Below are positions 7,356-16,553 of a DNA stretch of 46,439 nucleotides, one piece after another. This stretch comes from WGAB01 sp964406105. Its GTDB lineage: Bacteria; Hydrothermota; Hydrothermia; WGAB01. The DNA is taken from contig CAYOQK010000058.1 of the NCBI GenBank assembly GCA_964406105.1, positions 1-46,439 of the forward strand. Direction: 5' to 3'. How positions within the stretch are numbered: position 1 is the first letter of the stretch; the number at the start of each line of letters is the position of its first letter. Position numbers and translations under genes: made by a program. The notes beneath the pieces were generated by a model. That model had not been told where the DNA came from. It saw nothing but the letters and a program-made list of their open reading frames with translations, and ran no database searches.

Positions 7356-9163
7356 CACGTACCTCCTTGCTGGTGTTCTTGGGAATCCGGCTTAAATCCC
7401 AGTCCCTCCGAATCGGGGATCGGAAACTCGTTCTGGGAGATGGAATTGCGGTGCCCAGGGCACGGGCACCGCAGGGTGCCTGGGGCCCAGGTGCGGAAGA
7501 GTTCCAGGGTCAAGGTTCGCCCTGGCTGGGGAAACCCACGGACCCATTCATAGGAGACGTCCAACAGGTTTTCCACCTGTACCCGCAGGCCCCAAGTTCC
7601 CCATCGTCCCTCGGCCTGCAAGCGAACCAGATGCACGGGCTGGAGGACCTTCGGGCCCGAGGGCCGCTCCCAGCGGGGCCCAATCCATCGGTACTCCACG
7701 CCCCAACCCCGCCAGAACCACGACAGCGAGGCCTGGGCCCACGGCACGTACACCAAGTGCTGTGGAGACCGCAGGGTCCAGAACCCGGAAAGCGATGCCT
7801 GCCACCGATGGGACCCCCAGTGGGCAGTGGCCGAAACCTCGGCACCCTCCAACACAGCCCGGTGGGTGTTGATGGGTTGGTACCGTTGTTGCACAGGAAC
7901 CCAGTGGATGAGGTCCCGCACTTCCCGGTGGAAAACGGCCATCCGGAGATTTCCAGCGGCGTGTTGGACCCTGCCTCCCACCTCGGCCTCCCAGGAAAAC
8001 TCGGGACGCACCGAGGGGTTGCCCTGAGCAAAGGCATCCCGGGGCCAGTACAGTTCGTTGAAGGTAGGTTCACGGAACCCCTGGGACCAAACGGCATACA
8101 CTCCCCCAGGGAAGTGCACTCCCAAGGTTGCTGTCCAAACCGGCCGATGCACGGTGCTGCTCCAGTAGCCCCGAACCCCCACGAGGCCAAATCCCCACGT
8201 CCAATCCAGGGTGTCTCGGAGGGCAATCTGGAGGGTCCATCGCTGATGGGACCCCACCTGTGTGGACACCAGATGGGTGAACGAACCGCGAAGTTCCCAC
8301 AGGTGCCAGCGGTATCGGAGGTCACCGTTCCATTCCCGATGAAGGGCTTGAGGCCCACCCTCGGGACGATACCGGGTAAGATGATGGTTCCAGGTCAGTT
8401 GCCACCGCTGCCATCGGACCCCCAAAAGGGCCAGGGCCAAGGTCAGGCTATCCCGCCGTAAGGAGAGATTAGGGATCCGGGGAATCCCGCCCTGTCGGAG
8501 AGCCCCCAAAGCCAGCACCTCGCCCCCCCGCCACAGCCATCGGAGGGCGGCACTCCATCGGTGTTGCCCCAGGTTGTCCACACGAAGGGGCCGTTGGAAC
8601 TCGTCGCGGGCGGTGAAGGCCTGAGCCGTTCGCTGCCATCCTCCACCCAACTGCAACACGTGGCCAGGCGACAGGGTGAGCACGTGGTGCCAAGTGCTGC
8701 TCAGGTCACCGAGAGACCCCCACCGCAGCCACCCTCCGGGCCGAAAATCCAGGTGCAGGTTGACCACGCCAGCCATCGCGTCGGCACCGGCATAGGCAGA
8801 CAAGGGATTGGGGACCAGATCCAGGGCGCGCACCATACCAGGCACCCACAGGCCCAGGTCCAGGTAGCCGGTTTGGGCGGGTTTCACAGGGAAGCCCTCC
8901 ACCAGGGTTTGGAGCTGTTCCATGGAGCTGCCCCGCAGGGACAATCCGGTGAGTCCCAAGTAGTCCCGCAGTGCCACTCCAGGCTTTCCGATCAGATCCT
9001 GGGGGGTTTCTGCGGAAACACGGGCATAGGAAAGGGGCAACCGGCTCCCCAGGGAGACCTTTCCCCACACCACAATCTCCCGAACCAAGTAGTAATCCCC
9101 TGTGTCCACAGGCCAGGGGTTTGTGGACACGGTAACCAGCAGGGCACCAATCCACCAGAGCAT
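7355..9163 (-). CDS. TonB-dependent outer-membrane receptor, probable cobalamin transporter (BtuB-like)
   Basis: 602 residues from the ATG at 9163, which has AAAGGA about 9 nt upstream and gives a hydrophobic signal segment (MLWWIGALLVTVST). A plug domain follows (LRDYLGLTGLSLRGSS, then QLQTLVEGFPV and NPLSAYAGADAMAGVVNL), then a beta-barrel of alternating aromatic strands with FREPTFNELYWP and the NLLDVSYEW block near the C-terminus. It should import corrinoids across the outer membrane using TonB energy. The cobalamin riboswitch immediately upstream supports the substrate. Oddly, the barrel's expected last strand (LELFRTW) is followed by about 38 extra residues of low-complexity, non-barrel sequence that run up to the next gene's ribosome-binding site. 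Confidence 0.88.
   Translation of the reverse strand: MLWWIGALLVTVSTNPWPVDTGDYYLVREIVVWGKVSLGSRLPLSYARVSAETPQDLIGKPGVALRDYLGLTGLSLRGSSMEQLQTLVEGFPVKPAQTGYLDLGLWVPGMVRALDLVPNPLSAYAGADAMAGVVNLHLDFRPGGWLRWGSLGDLSSTWHHVLTLSPGHVLQLGGGWQRTAQAFTARDEFQRPLRVDNLGQHRWSAALRWLWRGGEVLALGALRQGGIPRIPNLSLRRDSLTLALALLGVRWQRWQLTWNHHLTRYRPEGGPQALHREWNGDLRYRWHLWELRGSFTHLVSTQVGSHQRWTLQIALRDTLDWTWGFGLVGVRGYWSSTVHRPVWTATLGVHFPGGVYAVWSQGFREPTFNELYWPRDAFAQGNPSVRPEFSWEAEVGGRVQHAAGNLRMAVFHREVRDLIHWVPVQQRYQPINTHRAVLEGAEVSATAHWGSHRWQASLSGFWTLRSPQHLVYVPWAQASLSWFWRGWGVEYRWIGPRWERPSGPKVLQPVHLVRLQAEGRWGTWGLRVQVENLLDVSYEWVRGFPQPGRTLTLELFRTWAPGTLRCPCPGHRNSISQNEFPIPDSEGLGFKPDSQEHQQGGT
7450..7470 (-). other. Hairpin inside the TonB receptor's C-terminal tail
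   Basis: A perfect 7-bp inverted repeat, GGTGCCC and GGGCACC, with a 7-nt loop. It sits in the stretch coding for the extra C-terminal tail and may be an intercistronic RNA structure. No U-run follows, so it is not a standard terminator. Confidence 0.4.
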
Positions 9164-9270
9164 GGCTGTAGTCCTTTCCCCCCTTTCGGGTGCAAAGGAC
9201 CAACCTCTGGGAATGGAGGGAAACCGTTTTACACGAGTTCCCCGCCCCACACCCCGGAGGCGGTCGGTTG

Positions 9271-9447
9271 GGGTTCCGGGTAGGTCTCCCGGCTCGCAGG
9301 GGGCCGATGCCCGGCCTTCCGCCTTCCCGGAGGGCGAGCCCGCCTTTGCGAACCCGAATCCTCCAGTGGCCTTTTGGAAGGCCTAATCCCTGCACACGGT
9401 TGCGGGGGCAGCGTGGGATTCTCACCCACTTCCCTGGGCCCCGGAAC
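9271..9447 (-). ncRNA. Cobalamin (adenosylcobalamin) riboswitch
   Basis: Read on the minus strand the element opens with GGTTCCGG, which pairs with CCGGAACC at its 3' end as stem P1. The core contains GTGGGTGAGAATCCCAC followed by GCTGCCCCCGCAACCGTG, and the 3' part contains the B12 box AGCCGGGAGACCTACC (9294-9279). These are the conserved cobalamin-riboswitch elements. About 107 nt separate it from the TonB receptor start and must hold the expression platform; no strong U-tract terminator is seen there, so translational control is plausible. It should repress the four-gene B12 uptake operon when corrinoid is abundant. Confidence 0.95.
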
Positions 9448-9454
9448 CAGGGCA

Positions 9455-9460
9455 ATTATA
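9455..9460 (-). promoter_or_regulatory. -10 box for the B12 operon
   Basis: TATAAT on the minus strand (9460-9455), about 8 nt before the first base-paired nucleotide of the riboswitch, exactly where a -10 element is expected. No strong -35 is visible. Confidence 0.65.
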
Positions 9461-9662
9461 CAGGTCGCAAATTCCAGCAAAGACGTCCAATAAGCGTTAA
9501 AATAGCTTACCTGGCCCGTGCACGAAACCCTGCACCGCAGGCGCTCTCCAAGGCAGAGGCCTCTCGCCCAAGGCTCTAAAGGCAGCGGATACTCCTCAGT
9601 CCCTTCCGCCGTGGAGTCGCCTTTTTCCAACCTCAAAAACCTGCGTCTGTTTGTCTTCTGAG
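9461..9662. other. Divergent intergenic spacer
   Basis: About 200 nt between the B12 operon promoter (minus) and the promoter of the large secreted protein (plus). I see no gene, RNA or repeat in it. Confidence 0.4.
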
Positions 9663-9691
9663 TTGACAGGGGCTCAGGAACCTGCAAAAAT
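9663..9691 (+). promoter_or_regulatory. Sigma-70-type promoter of the large secreted protein
   Basis: A perfect TTGACA -35 (9663-9668), a 17-nt spacer and AAAAAT (9686-9691) as -10, followed by a ~45-nt leader to the ATG at 9740. Confidence 0.65.
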
Positions 9692-9739
9692 AAAGGCGAC
9701 GTCTTTGGTTCTTTCGGGGACAAGTAAAAGGAGGTGGCG

Positions 9740-12700
9740 ATGTGGCGTAAAAGTGTGGGCGTGGCTCTGGCCCTCCTGCTGGGAGTGGCCTGGGCTCACA
9801 CAAACCCTGCCGATGTCGCACCGGGGAAAGCGGTTCCTCAAACAGAGTGGAAAGCCCCTTCCCCGGTAAACGTGAAGGCTCCTCTCCCCCACCCCCACGG
9901 CCTTCTCAGCACCGCCTCGGACGCACACCGGCGGGTCACGGGGCCCCCGATCCGGTTCACCTTTCACGGGCTCCGCAACCCCGGGGATACCCTGCACTTT
10001 GACGATCCCAACACCGCGGGCAGTGATGCCATCGGGCTCACCAACGGCGGCACATACCAAGCAGCCATCAAGCTCACCCCTGATGAACTGGGCGGCTATG
10101 TAGGCTATGCTGCGGTAGCGGTTCTCTTTTACCACTACGAGGCAGGCACCCACTCCGGCAGAGCCATCTTGTATGGCCCAGGGTTTCCGCCCTCGGACAC
10201 CCTCACCACCGAGCCCTACACCGTGACAGGCCAGGGTTGGTACCTGATCCCCTTAAGCAACCCCGTTCCCATTGATCCCGCTGCAGACCTCTGGGTATCG
10301 GTGGAGATCACCCACGTGGCAGGGGAGTACCCCATCGGTGTGGACGCGGGCCCGGCGGTGGACGGCAAGGGCGACTGGGTGTACGCCGAGGGGCTCCCTT
10401 GGGACGAGCTCCAAAGCTTCGGCCTGGACTACAACTGGGATGTGCGGCTCATCGTGGAACCTTACGAACTGCCTGACCATGACATTTGGACCCGGAGCGT
10501 ACTGGCCCCCACCGGCGAGGTGCCGGCCAATCAATCGGTGACCCCCACAGCCCAGTTCCAAAACGCGGGGTCCAACACCGAAACCTTCAACGCCTACTTT
10601 GAGATCTACTTCCAGGACTCCCTGGTGTACACCGATATGGTGAGCAACGTCACCCTGGACTCTGCTGGAGCCACCGAGATCTCCTTTACGGATTGGACAC
10701 CCACCGAACCCGGCCAGTACCTGGCAGTGGCCTACCATGACCTTGCGGATGAAAACCCGGGCAACGACACCGCGGTTGCCGTGTTCTACGTGCGGGTGAT
10801 CGGCACGGACTACCTGATTGTGGATCTGGACCCAACCCCCCTCAGCGGTCCCGCAGTGGACCAGGTTCTGATGGGCTTGGGCTACGCCGGTCGGTACACC
10901 ACCAGCGATGCCTACCTGACGCTGGACAGCCTGAGCCAGTACTCCACCGTATGGGTGTTCTGTGGGATCTACAGCAACAACACCCGGATTACCGCCGAAC
11001 AGGGCGCCCAACTGGAGCAGTACCTGCAGAACGGCGGCCGCCTGTACATTGAAGGCGGCGACCTTTGGGGCTTTGACCCAGGTCAAGGTGCCTGGGATCT
11101 CCTGCCCTGGACCGGGGTGGCCTCCGCAGACGACGGCTCGGGTGACCTGACCACCGTGGAGGGCACACCCAACACCCTGATCCCCCAAGTGGCTGGTGTC
11201 TCCTGGGCTTATGGCGGTGAAAACAGCTGGATTGACCGTCTGACACCGGATGCCAACCCGCCCTATGGCGGCACCGCCGAGGGGTATCTCCAGAACCCGG
11301 ACGCCAACTACTTCTGCGGTGTGGCCTACGACCAAGGCGTCTGGCGCACGGTGGGCAACTCCTTTGAAATCGGTGGCCTGAGCGGATCCGTGGAACTGGA
11401 TACCTTGGTGGCGTGGATCTACAACTTCCTGTATGCCCCTCCGCCGGAACACGACGTGGCACCGATGGCCATCCTCTCGCCCACCTTCCTGTTCATTAAC
11501 GAAACCGCAGTGCCTGCGGCTGTAGTGGCCAACCTGGGGCAGAACGACGAAACCTTTGACGTCGCCTTTGAGATCCTGGACGCCAACCAGAACCCGGTGT
11601 ACACAGCCACCGCCACCGGCGTGTCCCTGGAACCGGGCACCCGAGACACGGTGACCTTCTCCCCCGACTTTGTGCCGCCTGACACAGGCCACTACCTGGC
11701 TCGGGTGTACACAATGCTGGCCGGTGACGAACGGCCTGGGAACGACACCACCACCGCCACCGTGGTGGTGGCCGACACCATCTCCGTTCCCCTGCCCGGT
11801 TCCTCCTCTTTGGGTCCGGATCCCTGCAACTACGTAGGGGCTTCCAACCAAGACCTGCCCGACGATCCAGCCCTCACCTTCCAGTGGATTGACCCCACAA
11901 GCGGCACGCCCCTGAACCTGGGGGACGATGCCTACACCACGGTGACCCTGCCCTTCCCGTTCCCCTTCTACGGCCAGGCCCTGGAGGAGATCAACGTCTG
12001 CTCCAACGGTTTCCTGGAAACCTCCACCACCACTTCCTTCTCCAATACGCCTCTGCCCAACGATAACCTGGAGAACTTCATCGGCTATTGGGACGACCTG
12101 AACCCCAGTTCAGCCGGCCAGGTGTACTACTTGGGCACCCCGCAGTATGCGGTGTTTGCCTGGGTGGATGTGCCTCACTACGGCGCCAATGTGGGCAACA
12201 CCTACGAGATCATCCTCTTCCCGAACGGTGTCATCAAGATGCAGTTCCTGAGCATGGACCCGGCGTACACCAACAGTTCCACCATCGGCATCCAAAAGGG
12301 CGATGGCTCTGAAGGCTGCTATCTGGAATACGTGGCCGACGGTAACCCACCCAACCACATCGTGGAAGACAGCACGGTGATCATGTTCTGGTACCAGGTG
12401 TACGAGCACGACGTGGGCGTGGTAGACATTCGGCCTCAGGGTGCAATGCTGCCGTCCCCGCAGGATCTGGTGGTCACGGTTCACAACTTCGGCCAAAACC
12501 CCGAGGACTTCACGGTTTACCTCACCATCGTGGACACCCTAACAGGCACCACGGTGATCAGCGCGCACCAACCGGTAACCGGGCTGGAGCCGGACGAAAC
12601 CTTAGAGGTGCCCTTCTTCCAGTGGGGTCCGCTGCCAAACCGGTACTACGAGATCACAGCCTGGATTGACCTGGTGGACGAGCGGCCCAACAACGACACC

Positions 12701-13825
12701 CTCCGGGTGATGGTCCGCACAGCCCTGGAGCTGGGCGATGTGGTATTCGGGCCCGTGGATCTGCAGAGCCAGGTGAACGACAACCTGTTGCTGGGTGTGG
12801 AATTTGATGGCACCTACTTCTATGTGACCGGAACCGGCGCCGACGGCTCCTCGGATCCGCCGCACTACGTGTACGAGTTTGATGCCACCGGCACCTACAC
12901 CGGCCGCTTCTGGTATCAGCCGGACAACACCAACACCTGGGGTTGGCGTGATTTGGCCTACGATGGCACCTGGCCAGAGGTGGGTTATGGCAACGGCCAC
13001 TTCTACGCCAGTTCCTCGCCCATGGTGGATGAGTGGCACATCTTTGCCGGCGGCATGGTGCTGGACGGCTCCTTCTCCGGTCCGGAGAACCCGAATCGGG
13101 CCCTGGCCTGGAACCCCGAAAACGACCACTTCTACACGGCCAACTTTGACAGCCCGATCTACGAGTTTGACCGCGAAGGCAACGTGATCGCCACCTACTC
13201 CAACACGTATGCTGCGTACGGTGCGGCCTACGATCCCGGCTCCGTGGACGAAGGAGTGCCTTACATCTGGTTCGCCACCCAGGAGGTCAACCAATACGGT
13301 GTTTCCAACACCCTTTACCAATGGAGTCTGGCCACCCACAGTTACACGGGCATCAGCATCCAACCGCCGCCTGCTGAGAACGACGCTACTGCTGGTGGCC
13401 TGTGCTTCTGGCCCGACTTTATGGGAGCCAGTGTGCTGTTTGAATTGGTCCAGGGCGATCCCTACGACTACCTGGTGGGCTACTTCGTGCGCTATGCCAA
13501 CGAAACCCGCACCCCTGTTGCGGTGGCCGAAGGCGAATCCATCCGGTATCCCTTCGCCCTGCACCACGTGCGGCCGAACCCGGCGCGCGATCTGGCTCGG
13601 GTGACCTTCAGTGTACCCGAGAAGGCGCCCGTGCACCTGGAGGTGTACGACATCAGCGGCCGCCGGGTGGCCACTTTGCTCCACAAGACCCTGGAACCCG
13701 GTGTACACACCCTCACGTGGAACGGCACCAACGACCACGGTCAAACGGTTCCGGCGGGTGTGTACTTCCTGAAACTCTCCCAAGGCGAGCACCGGGCCTT
13801 CCAGCGGTTGGTCCTCGTGCGATAA
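9740..13825 (+). CDS. Large secreted multidomain protein with CARDB repeats and C-terminal sorting-like domain
   Basis: 1361 residues; the ATG at 9740 follows AGGAGG with 5-nt spacing. A signal peptide covers about residues 1-20 (ends VAWAH). Then come an N-terminal jelly-roll-like region, a CARDB-like Ig domain near 245-355, a glutamine-amidotransferase-like fold near 355-570 (DYLIVDLD, GGRLYIEGGD), a second CARDB near 569-682, a nidogen-like strand region near 682-885, a third CARDB near 888-993, a propeller-like segment near 1000-1250, and a FlgD-like/type-IX-style C-terminal domain (RPNPARDLARVTFSV, VYDISGRRVATL, VPAGVYFLKL). Each CARDB ends in a 'D.rPgNDT' motif. It is probably exported and surface-anchored; no enzymatic residues are recognised. 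It has its own promoter and terminator. Confidence 0.88.
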   Translation: MWRKSVGVALALLLGVAWAHTNPADVAPGKAVPQTEWKAPSPVNVKAPLPHPHGLLSTASDAHRRVTGPPIRFTFHGLRNPGDTLHFDDPNTAGSDAIGLTNGGTYQAAIKLTPDELGGYVGYAAVAVLFYHYEAGTHSGRAILYGPGFPPSDTLTTEPYTVTGQGWYLIPLSNPVPIDPAADLWVSVEITHVAGEYPIGVDAGPAVDGKGDWVYAEGLPWDELQSFGLDYNWDVRLIVEPYELPDHDIWTRSVLAPTGEVPANQSVTPTAQFQNAGSNTETFNAYFEIYFQDSLVYTDMVSNVTLDSAGATEISFTDWTPTEPGQYLAVAYHDLADENPGNDTAVAVFYVRVIGTDYLIVDLDPTPLSGPAVDQVLMGLGYAGRYTTSDAYLTLDSLSQYSTVWVFCGIYSNNTRITAEQGAQLEQYLQNGGRLYIEGGDLWGFDPGQGAWDLLPWTGVASADDGSGDLTTVEGTPNTLIPQVAGVSWAYGGENSWIDRLTPDANPPYGGTAEGYLQNPDANYFCGVAYDQGVWRTVGNSFEIGGLSGSVELDTLVAWIYNFLYAPPPEHDVAPMAILSPTFLFINETAVPAAVVANLGQNDETFDVAFEILDANQNPVYTATATGVSLEPGTRDTVTFSPDFVPPDTGHYLARVYTMLAGDERPGNDTTTATVVVADTISVPLPGSSSLGPDPCNYVGASNQDLPDDPALTFQWIDPTSGTPLNLGDDAYTTVTLPFPFPFYGQALEEINVCSNGFLETSTTTSFSNTPLPNDNLENFIGYWDDLNPSSAGQVYYLGTPQYAVFAWVDVPHYGANVGNTYEIILFPNGVIKMQFLSMDPAYTNSSTIGIQKGDGSEGCYLEYVADGNPPNHIVEDSTVIMFWYQVYEHDVGVVDIRPQGAMLPSPQDLVVTVHNFGQNPEDFTVYLTIVDTLTGTTVISAHQPVTGLEPDETLEVPFFQWGPLPNRYYEITAWIDLVDERPNNDTLRVMVRTALELGDVVFGPVDLQSQVNDNLLLGVEFDGTYFYVTGTGADGSSDPPHYVYEFDATGTYTGRFWYQPDNTNTWGWRDLAYDGTWPEVGYGNGHFYASSSPMVDEWHIFAGGMVLDGSFSGPENPNRALAWNPENDHFYTANFDSPIYEFDREGNVIATYSNTYAAYGAAYDPGSVDEGVPYIWFATQEVNQYGVSNTLYQWSLATHSYTGISIQPPPAENDATAGGLCFWPDFMGASVLFELVQGDPYDYLVGYFVRYANETRTPVAVAEGESIRYPFALHHVRPNPARDLARVTFSVPEKAPVHLEVYDISGRRVATLLHKTLEPGVHTLTWNGTNDHGQTVPAGVYFLKLSQGEHRAFQRLVLVR

Positions 13826-13844
13826 CCCTTGGATTTCCAAGGAA

Positions 13845-13884
13845 CGCCGGGGCCGCCCGCGACGCGGGCGGCCCCGGCGTTTTT
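13845..13884 (+). terminator. Strong intrinsic terminator
   Basis: A 16-bp, almost all-GC perfect stem (13845-13860 with 13864-13879), a 3-nt loop and five T's. It ends the large secreted-protein transcript only 26 nt before the next gene. Confidence 0.95.
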
Positions 13885-13894
13885 CCCTCGCCTG

Positions 13895-13900
13895 TACAAT
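13895..13900 (+). promoter_or_regulatory. -10 box for a leaderless kinase-helicase mRNA
   Basis: TGTACAAT, with the hexamer TACAAT at 13895-13900, 9 nt before the ATG at 13910. The upstream terminator occupies the -35 region, so the -10 must work largely alone. There is no Shine-Dalgarno. Confidence 0.6.
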
Positions 13901-13909
13901 TTCCCCGGC

Positions 13910-16552
13910 ATGATCGGCCGAAAAATCGGACGCTTTGAGGTGCGCCAGTGGATCAGCGGAGGCCGCTTCGCCGACGTATTCCTGGTCCACGATCCCCTCA
14001 CCGATCAAAACTTCGCCCTTAAACTCGCTCGCCGCAAAGCCCAACACCAAGAGATCCTCCAGCAAGAGGCCCGGATCCTCGCCACCCTGCTCCACGAAAA
14101 CATCGTGCGGTTCTACTTCATTGACTTCTTTGAAGACCGCCTGTACATCGTGCTGGAATACGTGCCCGGCCGATCCCTCCGGGCCCTTCTCCAGGAGAAA
14201 CGGGCCCTGCCCCCTGAGGAAGCCCTGCGGATCCTCCGAGAAACCCTGGAAGGCTTGGCCTACGCCCACCAACGGGGGATCCTGCACCGGGACCTCAAAC
14301 CCGAAAACCTACTCCTCACCGAAGAGGGCCAGGTGAAAATCGCCGATTTCGGCTTGGCTCTGTTGTTTCAAAACGACCCGGTAAGCATAGGGGGCACCCC
14401 CCTGTACATGGCCCCCGAAGCCTGGGAAGGCAGGGCCAGCAAGGCCACCGACGTGTGGGCTTTAGGGGCTGTATTCCATGAGATGCTCACCGGCGAGCCC
14501 CCTTATACCGGCACCACCCTGGAAGAAATCCGTCAGCAGATCCTCGCGGGCACCCTTCCCCAGCCCAAGGGGATCCGTCCAGAACTCTTGCGTTTGCTAC
14601 ATCAGGCCCTCCATCCCGACCCTGCCCGACGATTCCCCGACGCATCCGCCTTCTTGGCAGCGGTGCGCCAGGTGTGGGCCGGGCGTACCCTGGCCGTTCA
14701 ACCCGTCAAGCCGGGGAAAAGGGGAGAATCCCTTTTCCTGGACGGCCTCACAGAAGAGCAATGGACCGTGGTGCGAGAGGCCGAGGGACCGGTGCTCGTG
14801 CTCGGTGGCCCTGGCACCGGTAAAACCCGCACCCTGACAGCCCGCATCGTGTACCTCGTGGAATCCCAAGGAGTTCCACCTGAAGAGATCCTGGCCGTGA
14901 CCTTCACCAACCGAGGGGTGGCAGAGATCCAGGAACGGCTCACCCAAGCGCTGGGAAGAGACCGCGCCCGAGCCGTTACTGTGGGGACCTACCATTACCT
15001 GGCCCTTCAGATTCTGGCTTACGGCGGCGACCGCCTGGACATCCCCGAACACTTCACCGTGGCCTCTTCTCGGCTCCAGGAGGAGATCCTGGCCCGGATC
15101 CTGGGCCGCACGCCTCGGGCTCGGGTACGATCCATGCTCAAGGCCATCTCTGCCCTGAAACGACAGTTCCTGGGACCCGAAGAGGCCCAAACCCTCGCCC
15201 GAAGCCCCTGGGAACAAGAGGTGGCACGTGTCTATCGGCGATACCAAACGGCCCTGCACCAAGAAGGCCTCCTGGACTTTGACGACCTGTTGTTTTACAC
15301 CCATCGGCTGCTCACCGAACATCCCGACGTCCGTGGGGATCTGGCACATCGGTTCCGCTACGTGATCGCCGATGAGTTCCAGGATATCAACGAAGCCCAA
15401 TACCTGCTGCTCAAAACCCTGGCCTCCGGTCATGGCCATCTTCTGGTATTCGGAGACGACGATCAGGCAATCTACGGTTTCCGGGGGGCCAGCGCCCGCT
15501 TCATCAAGACCTTCCAACAGGACTTCCCCCAGGCCCGGGTGTTTTACCTCACCCGAAACTTTCGGACACCGGCCATCATCCTGCGCCTGGCCCAACACCT
15601 CATCCAACGGAACCGGCGACGCCTTCAGAAACCCCTGGAGGCGTCGGTACACATAGAAAACGCCTTCGCACTCTACGCCGCCGATGACGAGGAACAAGAG
15701 GCCCGCTTTGTTGTGCAGCGCATCCAGGAGTATCTCCGTTCGGGCTACGCACCCCAAGAAATCGCCGTGATGGCCCGCACCCGAGCCCGCCTGGCTCCAG
15801 TGGAACACCACCTCCAACGGGCCCACATACCCTATAACCTGATGGGGGAAGCCCAATGGATCTACCATCCCCTGGCCCAAGCCCTGGTGGCTGCTCTCCG
15901 CCTGGCCACGGGAGAGGCCAACCGCGACGAAGCCCGACAGGTACTGGAGCATCTCTTAGGCCTGCCCAGCACTGTGGCCACCCGGCTGCTCAGGGGGTTC
16001 CGGAAGCGTAAACGGTTTTCCCACCCCCGCGACCTCACGCCGGACCTTCGGGAACGGGTGGATGCCCTGGAAACCCTGCTCCAAAGGTACCAAAGGGCTC
16101 CGGAATCCCTGAGCCCGGTGGATCTTTTGCGGGAGTTGCGGAAACTCCACCCTGCGGGCGAAACCCCCAGGGTTTTGGCCGAGGAGGAGGCCATGGACTC
16201 CCTGCTGCAGACCGCTGCAGGCTTCCACCGGGTACCCGATCTCTTAAACTACCTGCACCTGCTGCAGGATCTGGAAACCCCCACCCGCACCTCAGGGGTG
16301 CAGGTGCTCACCGTGCACTCGGCCAAGGGAACCGAGTTTCCCGTGGTGTTCATTGTAGGATTGGAGCAGGAGGTGTTTCCTTTGCGGGGAAGCCTGCTCC
16401 GCGTGCAGGCACTGGAGGAAGAACGGCGGCTTCTTTACGTGGCCATGACCCGAGCCCAGGAGCGGCTCTTTCTGTCGTATGCCAAGAAACGCGGAGGGCA
16501 ATCCCAGCAACCCTCCCCCTTCCTCCATGAGATCCTCATCCAACGAAGCTGA
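13910..16552 (+). CDS. Fusion of Hanks-type Ser/Thr protein kinase and UvrD/PcrA-type SF1 helicase
   Basis: 880 residues in one uninterrupted frame. Residues ~1-260 are a protein kinase: a glycine loop (ISGGRFADVF, two of three Gly replaced), Lys38 in FALK, HRDLKPEN with Asp128, DFG at 146-148 and APE at 168-170, so all catalytic residues are kept. Residues ~278-880 are a superfamily-1A helicase: Walker A GGPGTGKT (299-306), AVTFTN, motif II ADEFQD (487-492), GDDDQAIYGFRGA (515-527), LTRNFRT (548-553), TVHSAKGTEF (801-810) and VAMTRAQ (844-850). The helicase part is compact (~600 residues against ~700 in UvrD). There is no membrane segment or PASTA domain, so it is cytoplasmic. Presumably it couples phosphorylation to DNA unwinding or repair; the function is inferred. 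recD2 is its nearest plus-strand neighbour. Confidence 0.93.
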   Translation: MIGRKIGRFEVRQWISGGRFADVFLVHDPLTDQNFALKLARRKAQHQEILQQEARILATLLHENIVRFYFIDFFEDRLYIVLEYVPGRSLRALLQEKRALPPEEALRILRETLEGLAYAHQRGILHRDLKPENLLLTEEGQVKIADFGLALLFQNDPVSIGGTPLYMAPEAWEGRASKATDVWALGAVFHEMLTGEPPYTGTTLEEIRQQILAGTLPQPKGIRPELLRLLHQALHPDPARRFPDASAFLAAVRQVWAGRTLAVQPVKPGKRGESLFLDGLTEEQWTVVREAEGPVLVLGGPGTGKTRTLTARIVYLVESQGVPPEEILAVTFTNRGVAEIQERLTQALGRDRARAVTVGTYHYLALQILAYGGDRLDIPEHFTVASSRLQEEILARILGRTPRARVRSMLKAISALKRQFLGPEEAQTLARSPWEQEVARVYRRYQTALHQEGLLDFDDLLFYTHRLLTEHPDVRGDLAHRFRYVIADEFQDINEAQYLLLKTLASGHGHLLVFGDDDQAIYGFRGASARFIKTFQQDFPQARVFYLTRNFRTPAIILRLAQHLIQRNRRRLQKPLEASVHIENAFALYAADDEEQEARFVVQRIQEYLRSGYAPQEIAVMARTRARLAPVEHHLQRAHIPYNLMGEAQWIYHPLAQALVAALRLATGEANRDEARQVLEHLLGLPSTVATRLLRGFRKRKRFSHPRDLTPDLRERVDALETLLQRYQRAPESLSPVDLLRELRKLHPAGETPRVLAEEEAMDSLLQTAAGFHRVPDLLNYLHLLQDLETPTRTSGVQVLTVHSAKGTEFPVVFIVGLEQEVFPLRGSLLRVQALEEERRLLYVAMTRAQERLFLSYAKKRGGQSQQPSPFLHEILIQRS

Positions 16553-16553
16553 A

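Noticed and set aside
9229..9723. Open frames over the riboswitch region
   Set aside because: The region is accounted for by conserved cobalamin-riboswitch elements; the frames have no start signals.
13829..13909. Upstream extension of the kinase-helicase frame to 13829
   Set aside because: The extra 27 codons run through the terminator hairpin, and the -10 box lies between it and the ATG at 13910.
12602..15952. Long minus-strand open frames opposite the secreted protein and the kinase-helicase
   Set aside because: They are low-complexity Gly/His/Val-rich antisense products of high-GC genes and cross a strong terminator.
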